A stretch of DNA of 64,000 bases from CAYSCZ01 sp051155775 (GTDB lineage Bacteria > Bacteroidota > Bacteroidia > Cytophagales > Cyclobacteriaceae): the NCBI GenBank assembly GCA_051155775.1, contig DAXETV010000014.1, positions 62,001 to 126,000 on the forward strand, written 5' to 3'. The notes under the pieces were generated by a model, which made no database searches, was not told where the DNA came from, and saw only the letters and a program-made list of their open reading frames with translations. How positions within the stretch are numbered: the first letter of the stretch is position 1; every line of letters begins with the position of its first letter. Shown here one piece after another: positions 54,714 through 63,658 of this stretch. The translations under genes and the position numbers were made by a program.

Positions 54714-55448
54714 ATGATATTAAAGTTAATAGTTTATGTAGCTGGCAAATTGAAGAGTGCCATTTTCGATTTGTTACCTATTATTTTGGTTGTATCATTT
54801 TTTCAGATAATTGTGCTACAAGAGCCCTTTCCAAATCTGCTGGATATTCTTGTAGGGCTGGTTTTTGTTGTATTAGGGTTAATGCTATTTGTAGAGGGGC
54901 TTGAGATAGGATTGTTTCCTATGGGAGAAAATTTATCCTACGCGTTAGTCAAAAAAGGAAGTTTATTTTGGCTTTTATTGTTCTCTTTTATGTTGGGATT
55001 TTCAACAACTATTGCTGAGCCTGCATTAATTGCCGTAGCGAAAGAAGCTGCAGAGATAGCCGTAGAATCAGATTTAATTAAACCGGAAATAGAATCGGGC
55101 TATGCCTTTGGTCTACGACTAACTGTGGCACTTTCAGTTGGATTAGCAATACTGCTAGGCATTTGGCGGATCATTAAAGGCTGGCCGGTATACTACCTTA
55201 TTATTGGAGGATATGTGATCGTGATCGTGATGACCTTATTTGCTCCTGAAGAAATTATTGGAATTGCTTATGACGCGGGAGGTGTCACCACATCTACGAT
55301 AACGGTACCCTTAGTCACTGCTCTTGGTGTCGGATTAGCCACTATAATTGAAGGCAGAAGTCCATTGACAGATGGGTTTGGTCTTATTGCATTTGCATCA
55401 CTATTCCCAATGATTTTTGTTATGGGCTATGGTATGATAATCTTCTAG
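54714..55448 (+). CDS. DUF1538 membrane protein, first of pair (UmpA/B-like)
   Basis: This 244-aa membrane protein has ~7 spans and two family phrases: GFSTTIAEPALIAVAKEA and YDAGGVTTSTITVPLVTALGVGLATIIEGR (split), followed by DGFGLIAFASLFPMI. DUF1538 pairs (UmpAB) have been described, to my recollection, as a two-part Na+(Li+,K+)/H+ antiporter in Halomonas. The second member follows 11 bp later. A TTG three bases upstream is also open; ATG at 54714 preferred. The upstream 134 bp show no clear promoter. Confidence 0.85.
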   Translation: MILKLIVYVAGKLKSAIFDLLPIILVVSFFQIIVLQEPFPNLLDILVGLVFVVLGLMLFVEGLEIGLFPMGENLSYALVKKGSLFWLLLFSFMLGFSTTIAEPALIAVAKEAAEIAVESDLIKPEIESGYAFGLRLTVALSVGLAILLGIWRIIKGWPVYYLIIGGYVIVIVMTLFAPEEIIGIAYDAGGVTTSTITVPLVTALGVGLATIIEGRSPLTDGFGLIAFASLFPMIFVMGYGMIIF

Positions 55449-55459
55449 ACTCTAAATCT

Positions 55460-56236
55460 ATGTTAAACGAACTCGGGATTACATTTATTAATATGATGAG
55501 GGACGTGGCCCCTATCGTATTATTAATTGCTCTATTTCAGGTTTTGATTATAAAAAAAACTATTCCAAACCTTAAAAAAGTAGCCTTTGGAGTGTGTTTA
55601 GTGGTTGTTGGGTTAAGCTTTTTCTTAATCGGGTTAGAAACCGCATTATTTCCAATTGGTGAGCTAATGTCCAAACAGCTCTCCGGACCTGACTTTCTTT
55701 CAAAAAACTATTCCGGTTTGTTAACCGACTGGCAGGCGTATTACTGGGTGTATATTTTTTCAGCGCTCATAGGATTTTCTACCACTATAGCTGAACCATC
55801 ACTATATGCCGTGGCTGTTAAAGCCAACGAAGTATCTGGAGGCACCATTGGCACATTTTATCTTCGTTTTGTTGTAGCCATTGGTGTGGCCATCGCGTTG
55901 GTTATTGGCACTTATCGCATAGTTGTTGGCCACTCCCTGGCTTTCTATATTATGGCAGGATATATTGTTGTTGTCATTCAAACCATATTTGTTAAAAAGG
56001 AAATTGTGGCATTAGCATACGATTCCGGAGGTGTTACCACCTCAACCGTCACTGTACCCATTGTAACTGCCATAGGATTAGGGCTGGCATCAGTTGTGCC
56101 TGGTCGAAACCCTGCTTTGGATGGATTCGGCTTGATTGCCTTCGCCAGTGTTTTTCCGATGATTACAGTTTTAGGATATGCTCAAATAATTGATATAATA
56201 AAGCTTTTGAATAAATTTAAAAAAATGAAGTCATGA
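55460..56236 (+). CDS. DUF1538 membrane protein, second of pair
   Basis: The 258-aa protein is a paralogue of the previous gene and shares the same two marks: GFSTTIAEPSLYAVAVKA and YDSGGVTTSTVTVPIVTAIGLGLASVV (split), then DGFGLIAFASVFPMI. The two proteins together probably form the transporter. Stop overlaps the PII-like gene start by 4 bp (ATGA), so translation of transporter and sensor is coupled. Confidence 0.86.
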   Translation: MLNELGITFINMMRDVAPIVLLIALFQVLIIKKTIPNLKKVAFGVCLVVVGLSFFLIGLETALFPIGELMSKQLSGPDFLSKNYSGLLTDWQAYYWVYIFSALIGFSTTIAEPSLYAVAVKANEVSGGTIGTFYLRFVVAIGVAIALVIGTYRIVVGHSLAFYIMAGYIVVVIQTIFVKKEIVALAYDSGGVTTSTVTVPIVTAIGLGLASVVPGRNPALDGFGLIAFASVFPMITVLGYAQIIDIIKLLNKFKKMKS

Positions 56237-56577
56237 GATTTGATTTAATTGTCTGTTTCGTTAATCCAAACATCACTGAAAAAGTTGTTAAAACGGCCAA
56301 AAGTTCCGGGGCAACCGGAGATGTAATTATTCAAGGTAAAGGCTGCGGTATAGAACCATCCAATTTTTTAGGATTATCTATACAAGACAAAACCGATATC
56401 GTTCTTTTTATTGTTGAAGAGCATCATACCAATAAAATAATTGAATGTGTTTCTGAGGAATGCAATATTGAAGATCCAGGAAATGGTATATTGATTGCGT
56501 TAAAAATTGATAAAGTCGCAGGTTTATCTAAACAAATCAAAACAATCAGAGATAATCTCAAAACCGAACAATTATAA
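56233..56577 (+). CDS. PII-like (GlnB-family) signal protein
   Basis: This is a 114-aa protein with a ferredoxin-like PII pattern: LIVCFVNPNITEKVVKTAKSSGATGDVIIQGKG (split) and the C-terminal GNGILIALKIDKVAGLSKQI. The T-loop lacks the tyrosine that is uridylylated in GlnB. It lies in an operon with DUF1538 genes and a CBS protein, with 4- and 10-bp junctions, so it may gate the transporter in response to adenine nucleotides or another small molecule. The partner link is inferred from context. Confidence 0.8.
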   Translation: MRFDLIVCFVNPNITEKVVKTAKSSGATGDVIIQGKGCGIEPSNFLGLSIQDKTDIVLFIVEEHHTNKIIECVSEECNIEDPGNGILIALKIDKVAGLSKQIKTIRDNLKTEQL

Positions 56578-56587
56578 ACCTTAGGCT

Positions 56588-56974
56588 ATGGAAACTTTTA
56601 AAAAAGCTAAAGAGATAGTATCTAAAAAATTATTCTTCATAGATGGATTGGCAAGTACCAGAGATGCAGTTCAATTAATGAAGGAGAAAGATGTTCAGGC
56701 ATTAATTATTAAAAAAAGAAATAATGCCGACGTCAACGGAATTATAACGGTTAATGATATCATAAACCAGGTAATTATTCCCAACAAAACACTCGACGAA
56801 GTCAGTGTGTATGAAGCTATGACTAAACCGGCATTTTCAATCTCGGCACATTTAAATGTTAAGTACGTACCAAGATTGATGTATAATTACGATGTGAAAA
56901 TCGCACCCGTAGAAGAAAACGGAGAGTATATTGGCCTTATTGATTATACCCAGTTTTTATTTACAGCGTATTAG
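56588..56974 (+). CDS. CBS-pair domain protein
   Basis: This is a 128-aa protein made of two CBS motifs: FFIDGLASTRDAVQLMKEKDVQALIIKKRN (split), then ITVNDIINQVI, and a second pair MTKPAFSISAHLNVKYVPRLMYNYDVKIAPVEENGEYIGLIDYTQF (split). CBS pairs bind adenosine nucleotides such as AMP or ATP. It is last in the DUF1538-PII-CBS operon (10 bp after the PII-like stop) and probably acts as a second nucleotide-dependent switch of the transporter. Confidence 0.85.
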   Translation: METFKKAKEIVSKKLFFIDGLASTRDAVQLMKEKDVQALIIKKRNNADVNGIITVNDIINQVIIPNKTLDEVSVYEAMTKPAFSISAHLNVKYVPRLMYNYDVKIAPVEENGEYIGLIDYTQFLFTAY

Positions 56975-57026
56975 CAATATACGACATTAACCTGTCTGAC
57001 ATTACCGAATAAATTTCATTACCATG

Positions 57027-58067
57027 TCATATAGTTACCAGGGATTGTTTTAGGTTGGCATCCATGAACAAATTGATCGCTTCTTCTTTCCTTCTTCTGT
57101 CATCTTCAACCCTTTGGATTATCTCACTGTAGATTTCGCAGTCATTTGTGTCATGCTGGCGCAGAAATGACCGAATGGAATCAACCAAAACCTGCCCGTC
57201 ATGCCACTCACCAATCATGTCGTTTAATTTATCTACCACATAATACAAATTAGCTTCATTATAGGTACCAGAAGGGTCATAACCCAAATATTTCAGCACC
57301 ACTGAAATTGTCCTGACTATTTTCCGCACCGTATGCAGTTTTTGAAGGTCATCACTATACTGAATGACCTTCTTTAAGTTACGATTAATATATTTAGTAG
57401 CCTCCTGCCTTATGTCCTCATCTGAAACTTTACGGGCCTTCTTTAGTAATTCTTTATTTAAAACCTCCAGTTTGAAGGTATTTAAGACTCTAGCTTCTTC
57501 TGATAATTGTTCCGTGGCTCTGGATTCTATATCTTCCAGATAATTCATGTAAGATAGTCCTTCGGCATCCGTATATTTTTTAACTAATTTTCCATTGACC
57601 TGAGCCTCACGGACTTTTCCTGCCGATTGAAAAAGCGCAGAAAACATTTCGAAATGTTGCGTTTTGTTGAATGAGCCTTTGCTTGTACGCTCAATTAACC
57701 TCAACACTGCCCTTATTTTTTTTATGGCAACGCGCAGCTGATGAATGTTTTTTCGTGTTGGTTTTTTGATTAAAGATCTATGATTTTGGCAGAAGTTATC
57801 CATTAGCTCATCATAGCGAATGACTAGCGTGTTATACTTTGTTTGATAGGGAATTAATACTTTATCCAATGCATTGGATTTTATAATTCTTGAAAACACA
57901 TAGTTCTTAAAAAACTCATTTAAAATATGCCGAAGCAGCAAATGAACAAAGTGTGAAAGGATTAGTGCGAAAAGTTTAGGAAGTGTAGATACCTTTTTCT
58001 CACCCATCGTTTTCAATACAGCAGACAAAATTAGTCCCTGAATCAAAATTTTATACTTGCCAAACAT
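57027..58067 (-). CDS. CHAD domain protein
   Basis: The 346-aa helical protein holds a CHAD domain (~110-320), with the conserved IHQLRVAIKKIRAVLRLIERT phrase (split; residues ~117-135), FQSAGKVREAQV and GEWHDGQVL. CHAD proteins bind inorganic polyphosphate. An N-terminal hydrophobic stretch (ALILSHFVHLLL) could be membrane associated. Divergent from the MFS gene across 218 bp with no TAnnTTTG box that I can see. Confidence 0.85.
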   Translation of the reverse strand: MFGKYKILIQGLILSAVLKTMGEKKVSTLPKLFALILSHFVHLLLRHILNEFFKNYVFSRIIKSNALDKVLIPYQTKYNTLVIRYDELMDNFCQNHRSLIKKPTRKNIHQLRVAIKKIRAVLRLIERTSKGSFNKTQHFEMFSALFQSAGKVREAQVNGKLVKKYTDAEGLSYMNYLEDIESRATEQLSEEARVLNTFKLEVLNKELLKKARKVSDEDIRQEATKYINRNLKKVIQYSDDLQKLHTVRKIVRTISVVLKYLGYDPSGTYNEANLYYVVDKLNDMIGEWHDGQVLVDSIRSFLRQHDTNDCEIYSEIIQRVEDDRRRKEEAINLFMDANLKQSLVTI

Positions 58068-58285
58068 CCATCACTTTTTAGGTAATTAAATTTTAGGTAA
58101 AGTTAAATTAACAATTAATTCATCTCAAATGAGGAAAATCAGGATGGTAATTATTATTTGCTGATGGTTGGTTTAAATAATAAATAAGTTTTTATGACAC
58201 GTTTTTTTATAAAACATCCTAATCAGTTAATTCCTTAGATAACTTCGCAAACTGGTTTTAAAATAATATTTATTATTCCAATCAT

Positions 58286-59434
58286 TTGAGACACCTGGGG
58301 TATTTTTTTAGTGATCGCAGCAGCCTGGTTATCGGCATTATTTTTTCCATTAACAGTTTTATGTTTGGAAACTGGATAACACGAATACCCGCGGTAAAAA
58401 ATGCGATTAGGCTTTCTGAATCTGAATTGGGATTAGCGCTACTCGGTGCACCAATCGGGGCATTCTTTATCCTACCTTTTGCCGGTTTAGTCATTTCTAA
58501 ACTGGGGCTCGGCAGAACTACTTATATATCAACAATTCTACATACGTTAACCTTGACTGGATTAGCTTTTGCTAATTCATTCATAACCTTGGCAGGGGCC
58601 TTATTCTTTTACGGCTTTACCAGCTCCCTGATGGATATTGCTATGAATGCAGCAGCCAGTCAGGTAGAAAAGCAATCTAAAAGAAATATCATGTCCACTT
58701 GTCATGGTATGTGGAGTATTGGCGCAGTGATCGGGTCTGCTCTGGGTAGCATTATAACCGGGTATGGATTATCTGTATCGCATCACTTATTGTTCATTAT
58801 GGGTACTGCTTTGTTGATTGTTACCCCACAAATGGGCACAATCCTCCATTATAAAGAGGAAAAAAGTTCACATGCTAAAACCTTTGCCTTGCCCAGAGGT
58901 GTGCTCCTCACCTTATCTATGATGGGCTTTTGCATCCTGATGAGTGAAGGTGCAATAGCTGATTGGAGTGCTGTATTCATGAAAGAAACCATCCGGGCAA
59001 AAGATTATCTGATTGGCATTGCTTATGCGGGTTTTTCTTTTTTAATGTCTTTAGGAAGATTCCTGGGTGATAGTATCATTCCAAAATATGGCATGAAAAA
59101 AATAGTGATAGCCGGAGGCTCCATATCCACAATAGGTTTAATAATGGCTATTTCCACAAAGCTGTCCGCCTTAGCGATCATCGGCTTTTCAATAACCGGA
59201 TTGGGATTCTCATGCATTGTGCCAATCCTGTTCATATCTGCGGCCAACCAACCAGGATACACTGCCGGTATGGGAATAGCGGCGGTAAGCACTCTTGGCT
59301 ACACCGGATTTTTAATCGGTCCACCCCTGATTGGTTTTATTGCAGAAGATTATGGCTTAAGATGGGGGTTGGCACTTATCATGCTTTGTTCGATGTTGGT
59401 AGCAGTTATAGGTTCAATTATTAAGTTTAGATAG
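58286..59434 (+). CDS. MFS transporter, YbjJ-like
   Basis: The 382-aa carrier has 12 spans. It begins SSLVIGIIFSINSFMFGNWITRIPAVKNAIRLSESELGLALLGAPIGAF (split), typical of the YbjJ/FucP-like MFS subgroup, with SKLGLGRTTYIS as the loop between TM2 and TM3. The start is TTG; an in-frame stop lies 27 bp upstream and the next ATG would cut into TM1, so TTG is probably right. Substrate unknown, possibly a sugar. Confidence 0.85.
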   Translation: MRHLGYFFSDRSSLVIGIIFSINSFMFGNWITRIPAVKNAIRLSESELGLALLGAPIGAFFILPFAGLVISKLGLGRTTYISTILHTLTLTGLAFANSFITLAGALFFYGFTSSLMDIAMNAAASQVEKQSKRNIMSTCHGMWSIGAVIGSALGSIITGYGLSVSHHLLFIMGTALLIVTPQMGTILHYKEEKSSHAKTFALPRGVLLTLSMMGFCILMSEGAIADWSAVFMKETIRAKDYLIGIAYAGFSFLMSLGRFLGDSIIPKYGMKKIVIAGGSISTIGLIMAISTKLSALAIIGFSITGLGFSCIVPILFISAANQPGYTAGMGIAAVSTLGYTGFLIGPPLIGFIAEDYGLRWGLALIMLCSMLVAVIGSIIKFR

Positions 59435-59520
59435 GTAAATATCATTCATTAGGCTAAGGATTTATTACCTATTTTTCTTAAATTATTATTTTTTATTGAA
59501 CATTTAAATCCTCATTCAAA

Positions 59521-62500
59521 ATGAAGAATATATTGATACTGGCCTTATGTTTATTAGCCATTAGTATTCAGGCTCAAAAAAGAAAAAAGAACAATAGTGA
59601 AGTAAAATCTGCGCTTGAGGAGCTTAAAACAAATGGATTAAAGTTTAGGGACATTGGACCTGCAATTACCTCCGGAAGAATTTCAGATTTTGCGGTAAAC
59701 CCTGAAAATGATAAAGAATACTATGTGGCCACCTCCTCGGGTGGTGTTTGGAAGACCACCAATGGCGGCACCACATATCAACCGGTTTTTGATAACGAGG
59801 GAAGCTATTCAATTGGTGTAATAACCATGGATCCTAAAAATTCAAAAGTTATCTGGGTAGGAACAGGTGAAAATAATAATCAACGCAGTGTGGGCTATGG
59901 TGATGGTGTATATAAGTCAGAGGATGGTGGTAAATCATGGAAAAATATGGGGTTAAAGACCTCTGAACATATTGGCAGTATAATTGTCGATCCTGAAAAT
60001 TCAAATAGGATTTATGTGGCCGCCATTGGACCGCTATGGAGTGCTGGAGGGGAAAGAGGTTTATATATTTCGGAAGATGGAGGAGAAAACTGGAAGGCAG
60101 TACTGACGGTCGATGAACATACCGGTGTCAATGAAGTGGTGATGCATCCGGAAGATCCAGACATCTTATATGCCAGCACTTTTCAAAGAAGGCGCCATGT
60201 ATTCACATATCTTGGTGGGGGCCCCGGCTCATCCATTTATAAAAGTACCGACAGAGGAGAAACATGGACAGAAGCAAAAAAAGGATTACCAGATGTTGAC
60301 CTCGGAAGGATAGGTTTTTCTGTCTCCCCGGCTAATCCTGAAATTGTTTATGCGATTGTCGAAGCTGCCCAGGATAAAGGTGGCTTGTTTGTATCTACCG
60401 ATAGAGCAGCCAGCTGGGAGAAAAGGGGTGATTATGTTACCAGTGGTAATTATTACCAGGAGATTACTGCCGATCCGGTAGATCCGAATAAAATATACGC
60501 CATGGATACCTGGATGCATATATCTAAAGATGGCGGTAAAACCTTCAAAGTATTAGGTGAGGATACCAAGCACGTTGATAATCATTGCATCTGGATTGAT
60601 CCTAAAGACACTGATCACCTGTTGGTAGGGTGCGACGGCGGTATTTATGAAACCTATGATGGTGCTACAACCTGGCATTATAAAGCTAATCTGCCAATCA
60701 CCCAATTTTATAAAGTATCGGTCGACAATGATGAGCCTTTTTACAATATCTATGGAGGCACTCAGGATAACTTCAGCATGGGTGGGCCTTCCAGAACTAT
60801 CTCAGGGAATGGAATAGCCAACGAATCATGGTACATGACGCACGGTGGGGATGGGTTTGAAACTCAGGTTGATCCAACTAATCCTGATATTGTTTATTCT
60901 CAATCACAATATGGATTTTTAGTAAGGTATGACCGAAAAAGTGGAGAAGAGGTAGGCATTAAACCTCAACCGATGAAAGGTGAAAAACAATATCGCTGGA
61001 ACTGGGACGCCCCCCTACATATTAGCGCACATAACCCGAAAAGAATTTATTTTGCTGCTAATAAAGTTTTCAAAAGTGATGACCGCGGAAACAGTTGGGT
61101 GGTGATCAGTAACGACCTTACCAGAAACATAAATAGAAACCAACTTTCGGTAATGGGCAGGGTATGGGGTATTGACGCCGTTAGAAAAAATCTAAGCACC
61201 TCGCCATATGGCACCATTGTCGCACTTTCAGAATCACCCATTAATGAAAAATTATTGATTGTTGGATCAGACGATGGTTTGATTCACATAACCGACGATG
61301 GTGGGGGCAGTTGGCGAAAGATTGAGGGTATAGACGGCGTACCCAATCGAACTTATGTAAATGCCCTGCTGGCCTCCAAACATGATGAAACCGTGATATA
61401 CGCAGCTTTTAACCATCACAAGTATGGAGACTTCAACCCATACCTGTACAAATCCTCTGATGGTGGCAATAGCTGGACAAATATCAGTAGTAATCTTCCA
61501 GAAAGAGGTTCAGTGTACGCAATCGCTGAAGATCATATTGATCCCGACTTATTATTTGCAGGAACTGAATTCGGTATATTCTTCTCGCCAAATGGTGGTA
61601 AAGAATGGAAACAGTTAAAAAATGGAGTTCCTACCATTGCTGTAAGGGACATCGCTATCCAGGAAAGGGAAAATGACCTGATACTTGGAACCTTTGGCAG
61701 GGGATTCTTTGTGCTGGATGACTATAGCACGCTTAGAGGGATCGATAAGAAGATTCAAAATGACACATTGTATACTGTCCGAGACCCACGGCTTTATTTA
61801 GAAAGCTATCCCTTAGGTTTACCGGGCAAATCATTTCAGGGTGATAATTACTATACAGGAGAAAACTTACCCCCCGTCGCTATAATTACTTACCACTTAA
61901 AGGAAATACCAAAAACCATTACAGAAAAACGCAGGGAGCAGGAGAAAGAAAATAAAGAAGAAAATAAAAATAATGCTTATCCATCCTATGAGGCACTGAA
62001 GAATGAAAAAACTGAAGAAGAACCTTACCTTTTGTTCACCATACAAAATGAGCAAGGTAATATCATCAGAAAGATCAAAGAAGAACCAAAAGATGGTATA
62101 AACCGCATTCACTGGGACTTAAGATTTGCACCCGATGATGCCATCAGTTTTACGCCTCCCCCGTTCTACAATCCATTTGCAGGAAAAGATGAAGGTAATC
62201 TTGTGGCCCCGGGCCGGTATAGTGTCAGTATGGCGCTATTTAAAGATGGTCAGTTTCAGGAGATTGGTGAATCTGTTGAATTTGACGTAAAACCACTAAA
62301 TAATTCAGTATTACCTGCTAAAGACCGCTCCCAAAAACTGGCATTCCAAAGAAAAATCTCAGAGCTGAGCACAAAAGTAGAAAGTGCACAAAAAAGATTG
62401 GGAGAGGTTAAAAACCAGATCAAACATATAAAACAAGCTATCTTCTTCACAGAAGCAGAACAGAAACCATTGTTCGACGATCTTTTGAATATTAAAAAAC

Positions 62501-62787
62501 AGATTACTGAAATTGATCATCAACTAAACGGTGATCCGATAGCTTCCACACTTGATATCGAAAAGGTTCCTACAATTGCAAACCGGATTGGTATGCTAAA
62601 CTATGAACAGTTCAACACCACATCAGAACCAACGGAAACGCATAAGAAAGTTTATAAAATAGCATATGAAGCTTTTTCTCCAGTCATGGAAAAACTGGAG
62701 AACCTTATTTCAGGAGACCTGGCTAACCTTCAGGAAAGTCTACGGAAACAAGGCGCACCATATACGCCTTACAGAATAAAAGAATAA
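59521..62787 (+). CDS. Exported VPS10/BNR-repeat (sortilin-like) protein
   Basis: The 1088-aa protein has a signal peptide (~1-19; ALCLLAISIQAQ). Residues ~40-740 hold many BNR/Asp-box-like repeats (SxDGGxxW: SSGGVWKTTNGGTTY, YKSEDGGKSWKNM, YISEDGGENWKAV, YKSTDRGETW) of a sortilin-type propeller. A Lys/Glu-rich segment (~800-830) and a coiled-coil C-terminal part (~940-1010) follow. Members are often annotated as glycosyl hydrolases, but no catalytic residue is clear. No type IX sorting domain is seen at the end. Surface or periplasmic location is likely. Confidence 0.87.
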   Translation: MKNILILALCLLAISIQAQKRKKNNSEVKSALEELKTNGLKFRDIGPAITSGRISDFAVNPENDKEYYVATSSGGVWKTTNGGTTYQPVFDNEGSYSIGVITMDPKNSKVIWVGTGENNNQRSVGYGDGVYKSEDGGKSWKNMGLKTSEHIGSIIVDPENSNRIYVAAIGPLWSAGGERGLYISEDGGENWKAVLTVDEHTGVNEVVMHPEDPDILYASTFQRRRHVFTYLGGGPGSSIYKSTDRGETWTEAKKGLPDVDLGRIGFSVSPANPEIVYAIVEAAQDKGGLFVSTDRAASWEKRGDYVTSGNYYQEITADPVDPNKIYAMDTWMHISKDGGKTFKVLGEDTKHVDNHCIWIDPKDTDHLLVGCDGGIYETYDGATTWHYKANLPITQFYKVSVDNDEPFYNIYGGTQDNFSMGGPSRTISGNGIANESWYMTHGGDGFETQVDPTNPDIVYSQSQYGFLVRYDRKSGEEVGIKPQPMKGEKQYRWNWDAPLHISAHNPKRIYFAANKVFKSDDRGNSWVVISNDLTRNINRNQLSVMGRVWGIDAVRKNLSTSPYGTIVALSESPINEKLLIVGSDDGLIHITDDGGGSWRKIEGIDGVPNRTYVNALLASKHDETVIYAAFNHHKYGDFNPYLYKSSDGGNSWTNISSNLPERGSVYAIAEDHIDPDLLFAGTEFGIFFSPNGGKEWKQLKNGVPTIAVRDIAIQERENDLILGTFGRGFFVLDDYSTLRGIDKKIQNDTLYTVRDPRLYLESYPLGLPGKSFQGDNYYTGENLPPVAIITYHLKEIPKTITEKRREQEKENKEENKNNAYPSYEALKNEKTEEEPYLLFTIQNEQGNIIRKIKEEPKDGINRIHWDLRFAPDDAISFTPPPFYNPFAGKDEGNLVAPGRYSVSMALFKDGQFQEIGESVEFDVKPLNNSVLPAKDRSQKLAFQRKISELSTKVESAQKRLGEVKNQIKHIKQAIFFTEAEQKPLFDDLLNIKKQITEIDHQLNGDPIASTLDIEKVPTIANRIGMLNYEQFNTTSEPTETHKKVYKIAYEAFSPVMEKLENLISGDLANLQESLRKQGAPYTPYRIKE

Positions 62788-62791
62788 TGCT

Positions 62792-63658
62792 TTATCGATA
62801 GACAACAAATAGCGGGATGTGCATGTCAATGTTTAATAATTGTACGACAGTACCATGCACAAGTCCTGCTTCTGAGGGTACAACAATCATATCGATCTGG
62901 TTTTTAAGTGCATTTTCATAGATCATCTGGGCAATGGACCGCTCAGCATGAAAGCTAAAGGTTATATCCGGCTTATAGTCAGCATCTTTAAGGTGTTTTT
63001 CTTTGAACCTCTTCCAATCCTGCGCGGATTGCTTTTCCATCTTGACTTTTAAATCCTTAACCGGTATATACGGGAAGTAAATGTTAGGCACAGCATACAC
63101 GTGCTGACATGATACTTCGGCATTGATTTTTTTCCTGAGCTCAATTGCTTTAAGTAATGTTTGGCCTGATTTTCTAGAGAAATCAATAGGCACCAATATC
63201 TTTTCAAATCTATGATAAGCCGTTTCAGGTATAACAAGGATGTTAGCTTTTGGCTTGTGATGCATGATTCGCTCAATAAGATAACCAGAGCCTGTATAAG
63301 TAACTTTTTGGCCGGTGGCAATCAGATCAAATTGTTGTAGTTTTTGGATTTCATAAATAGCATCAGCTGTATCCTGCGATTGATCAACTTTAACCTCAAA
63401 ACTTAAATCACCAATGTTGTCCTTTACATTTTCTGTTATCCTTTCAGCCAACACTTCTTCCAATGGCTTACCTAGTTGGCGAATAATCTCATTGGCCTGC
63501 TCCGGATAATCAAAACGAATATTATGGTAAAAAACTAAATGTTCCAGTTCAGGAACAGCCTCAGCGAAAGACTTGATGTATCGGATCAATAGCTGATCCA
63601 TGTAGGTTAAATCCAGTGTAATTAATGCTTTTTTTATGGGTAGCTTAATTTCAGTCAT
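62792..63658 (-). CDS. Universal stress protein with two UspA domains
   Basis: The 288-aa protein has two tandem UspA-like halves (~8-140 and ~145-288). The first contains FDLIATGQK, the second starts YHRFEKILVPIDFSRKSGQTLLKAIEL (split) and ends with DMIVVPSEAG, GTVVQLLNIDMHIPLFVVY. It lies directly downstream of the BCCT transporter gene and overlaps it by 8 bp; in many bacteria USPs accompany ion or osmolyte transporters, which suits osmotic stress response. Confidence 0.87.
   Translation of the reverse strand: MTEIKLPIKKALITLDLTYMDQLLIRYIKSFAEAVPELEHLVFYHNIRFDYPEQANEIIRQLGKPLEEVLAERITENVKDNIGDLSFEVKVDQSQDTADAIYEIQKLQQFDLIATGQKVTYTGSGYLIERIMHHKPKANILVIPETAYHRFEKILVPIDFSRKSGQTLLKAIELRKKINAEVSCQHVYAVPNIYFPYIPVKDLKVKMEKQSAQDWKRFKEKHLKDADYKPDITFSFHAERSIAQMIYENALKNQIDMIVVPSEAGLVHGTVVQLLNIDMHIPLFVVYR

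Noticed and set aside
58262..58277. 7-2-7 A/T palindrome AATAATATTTATTATT near the MFS gene as a Fur-family box
   Set aside because: The spacing is not 7-1-7 and it consists of A/T only, which is common by chance here.
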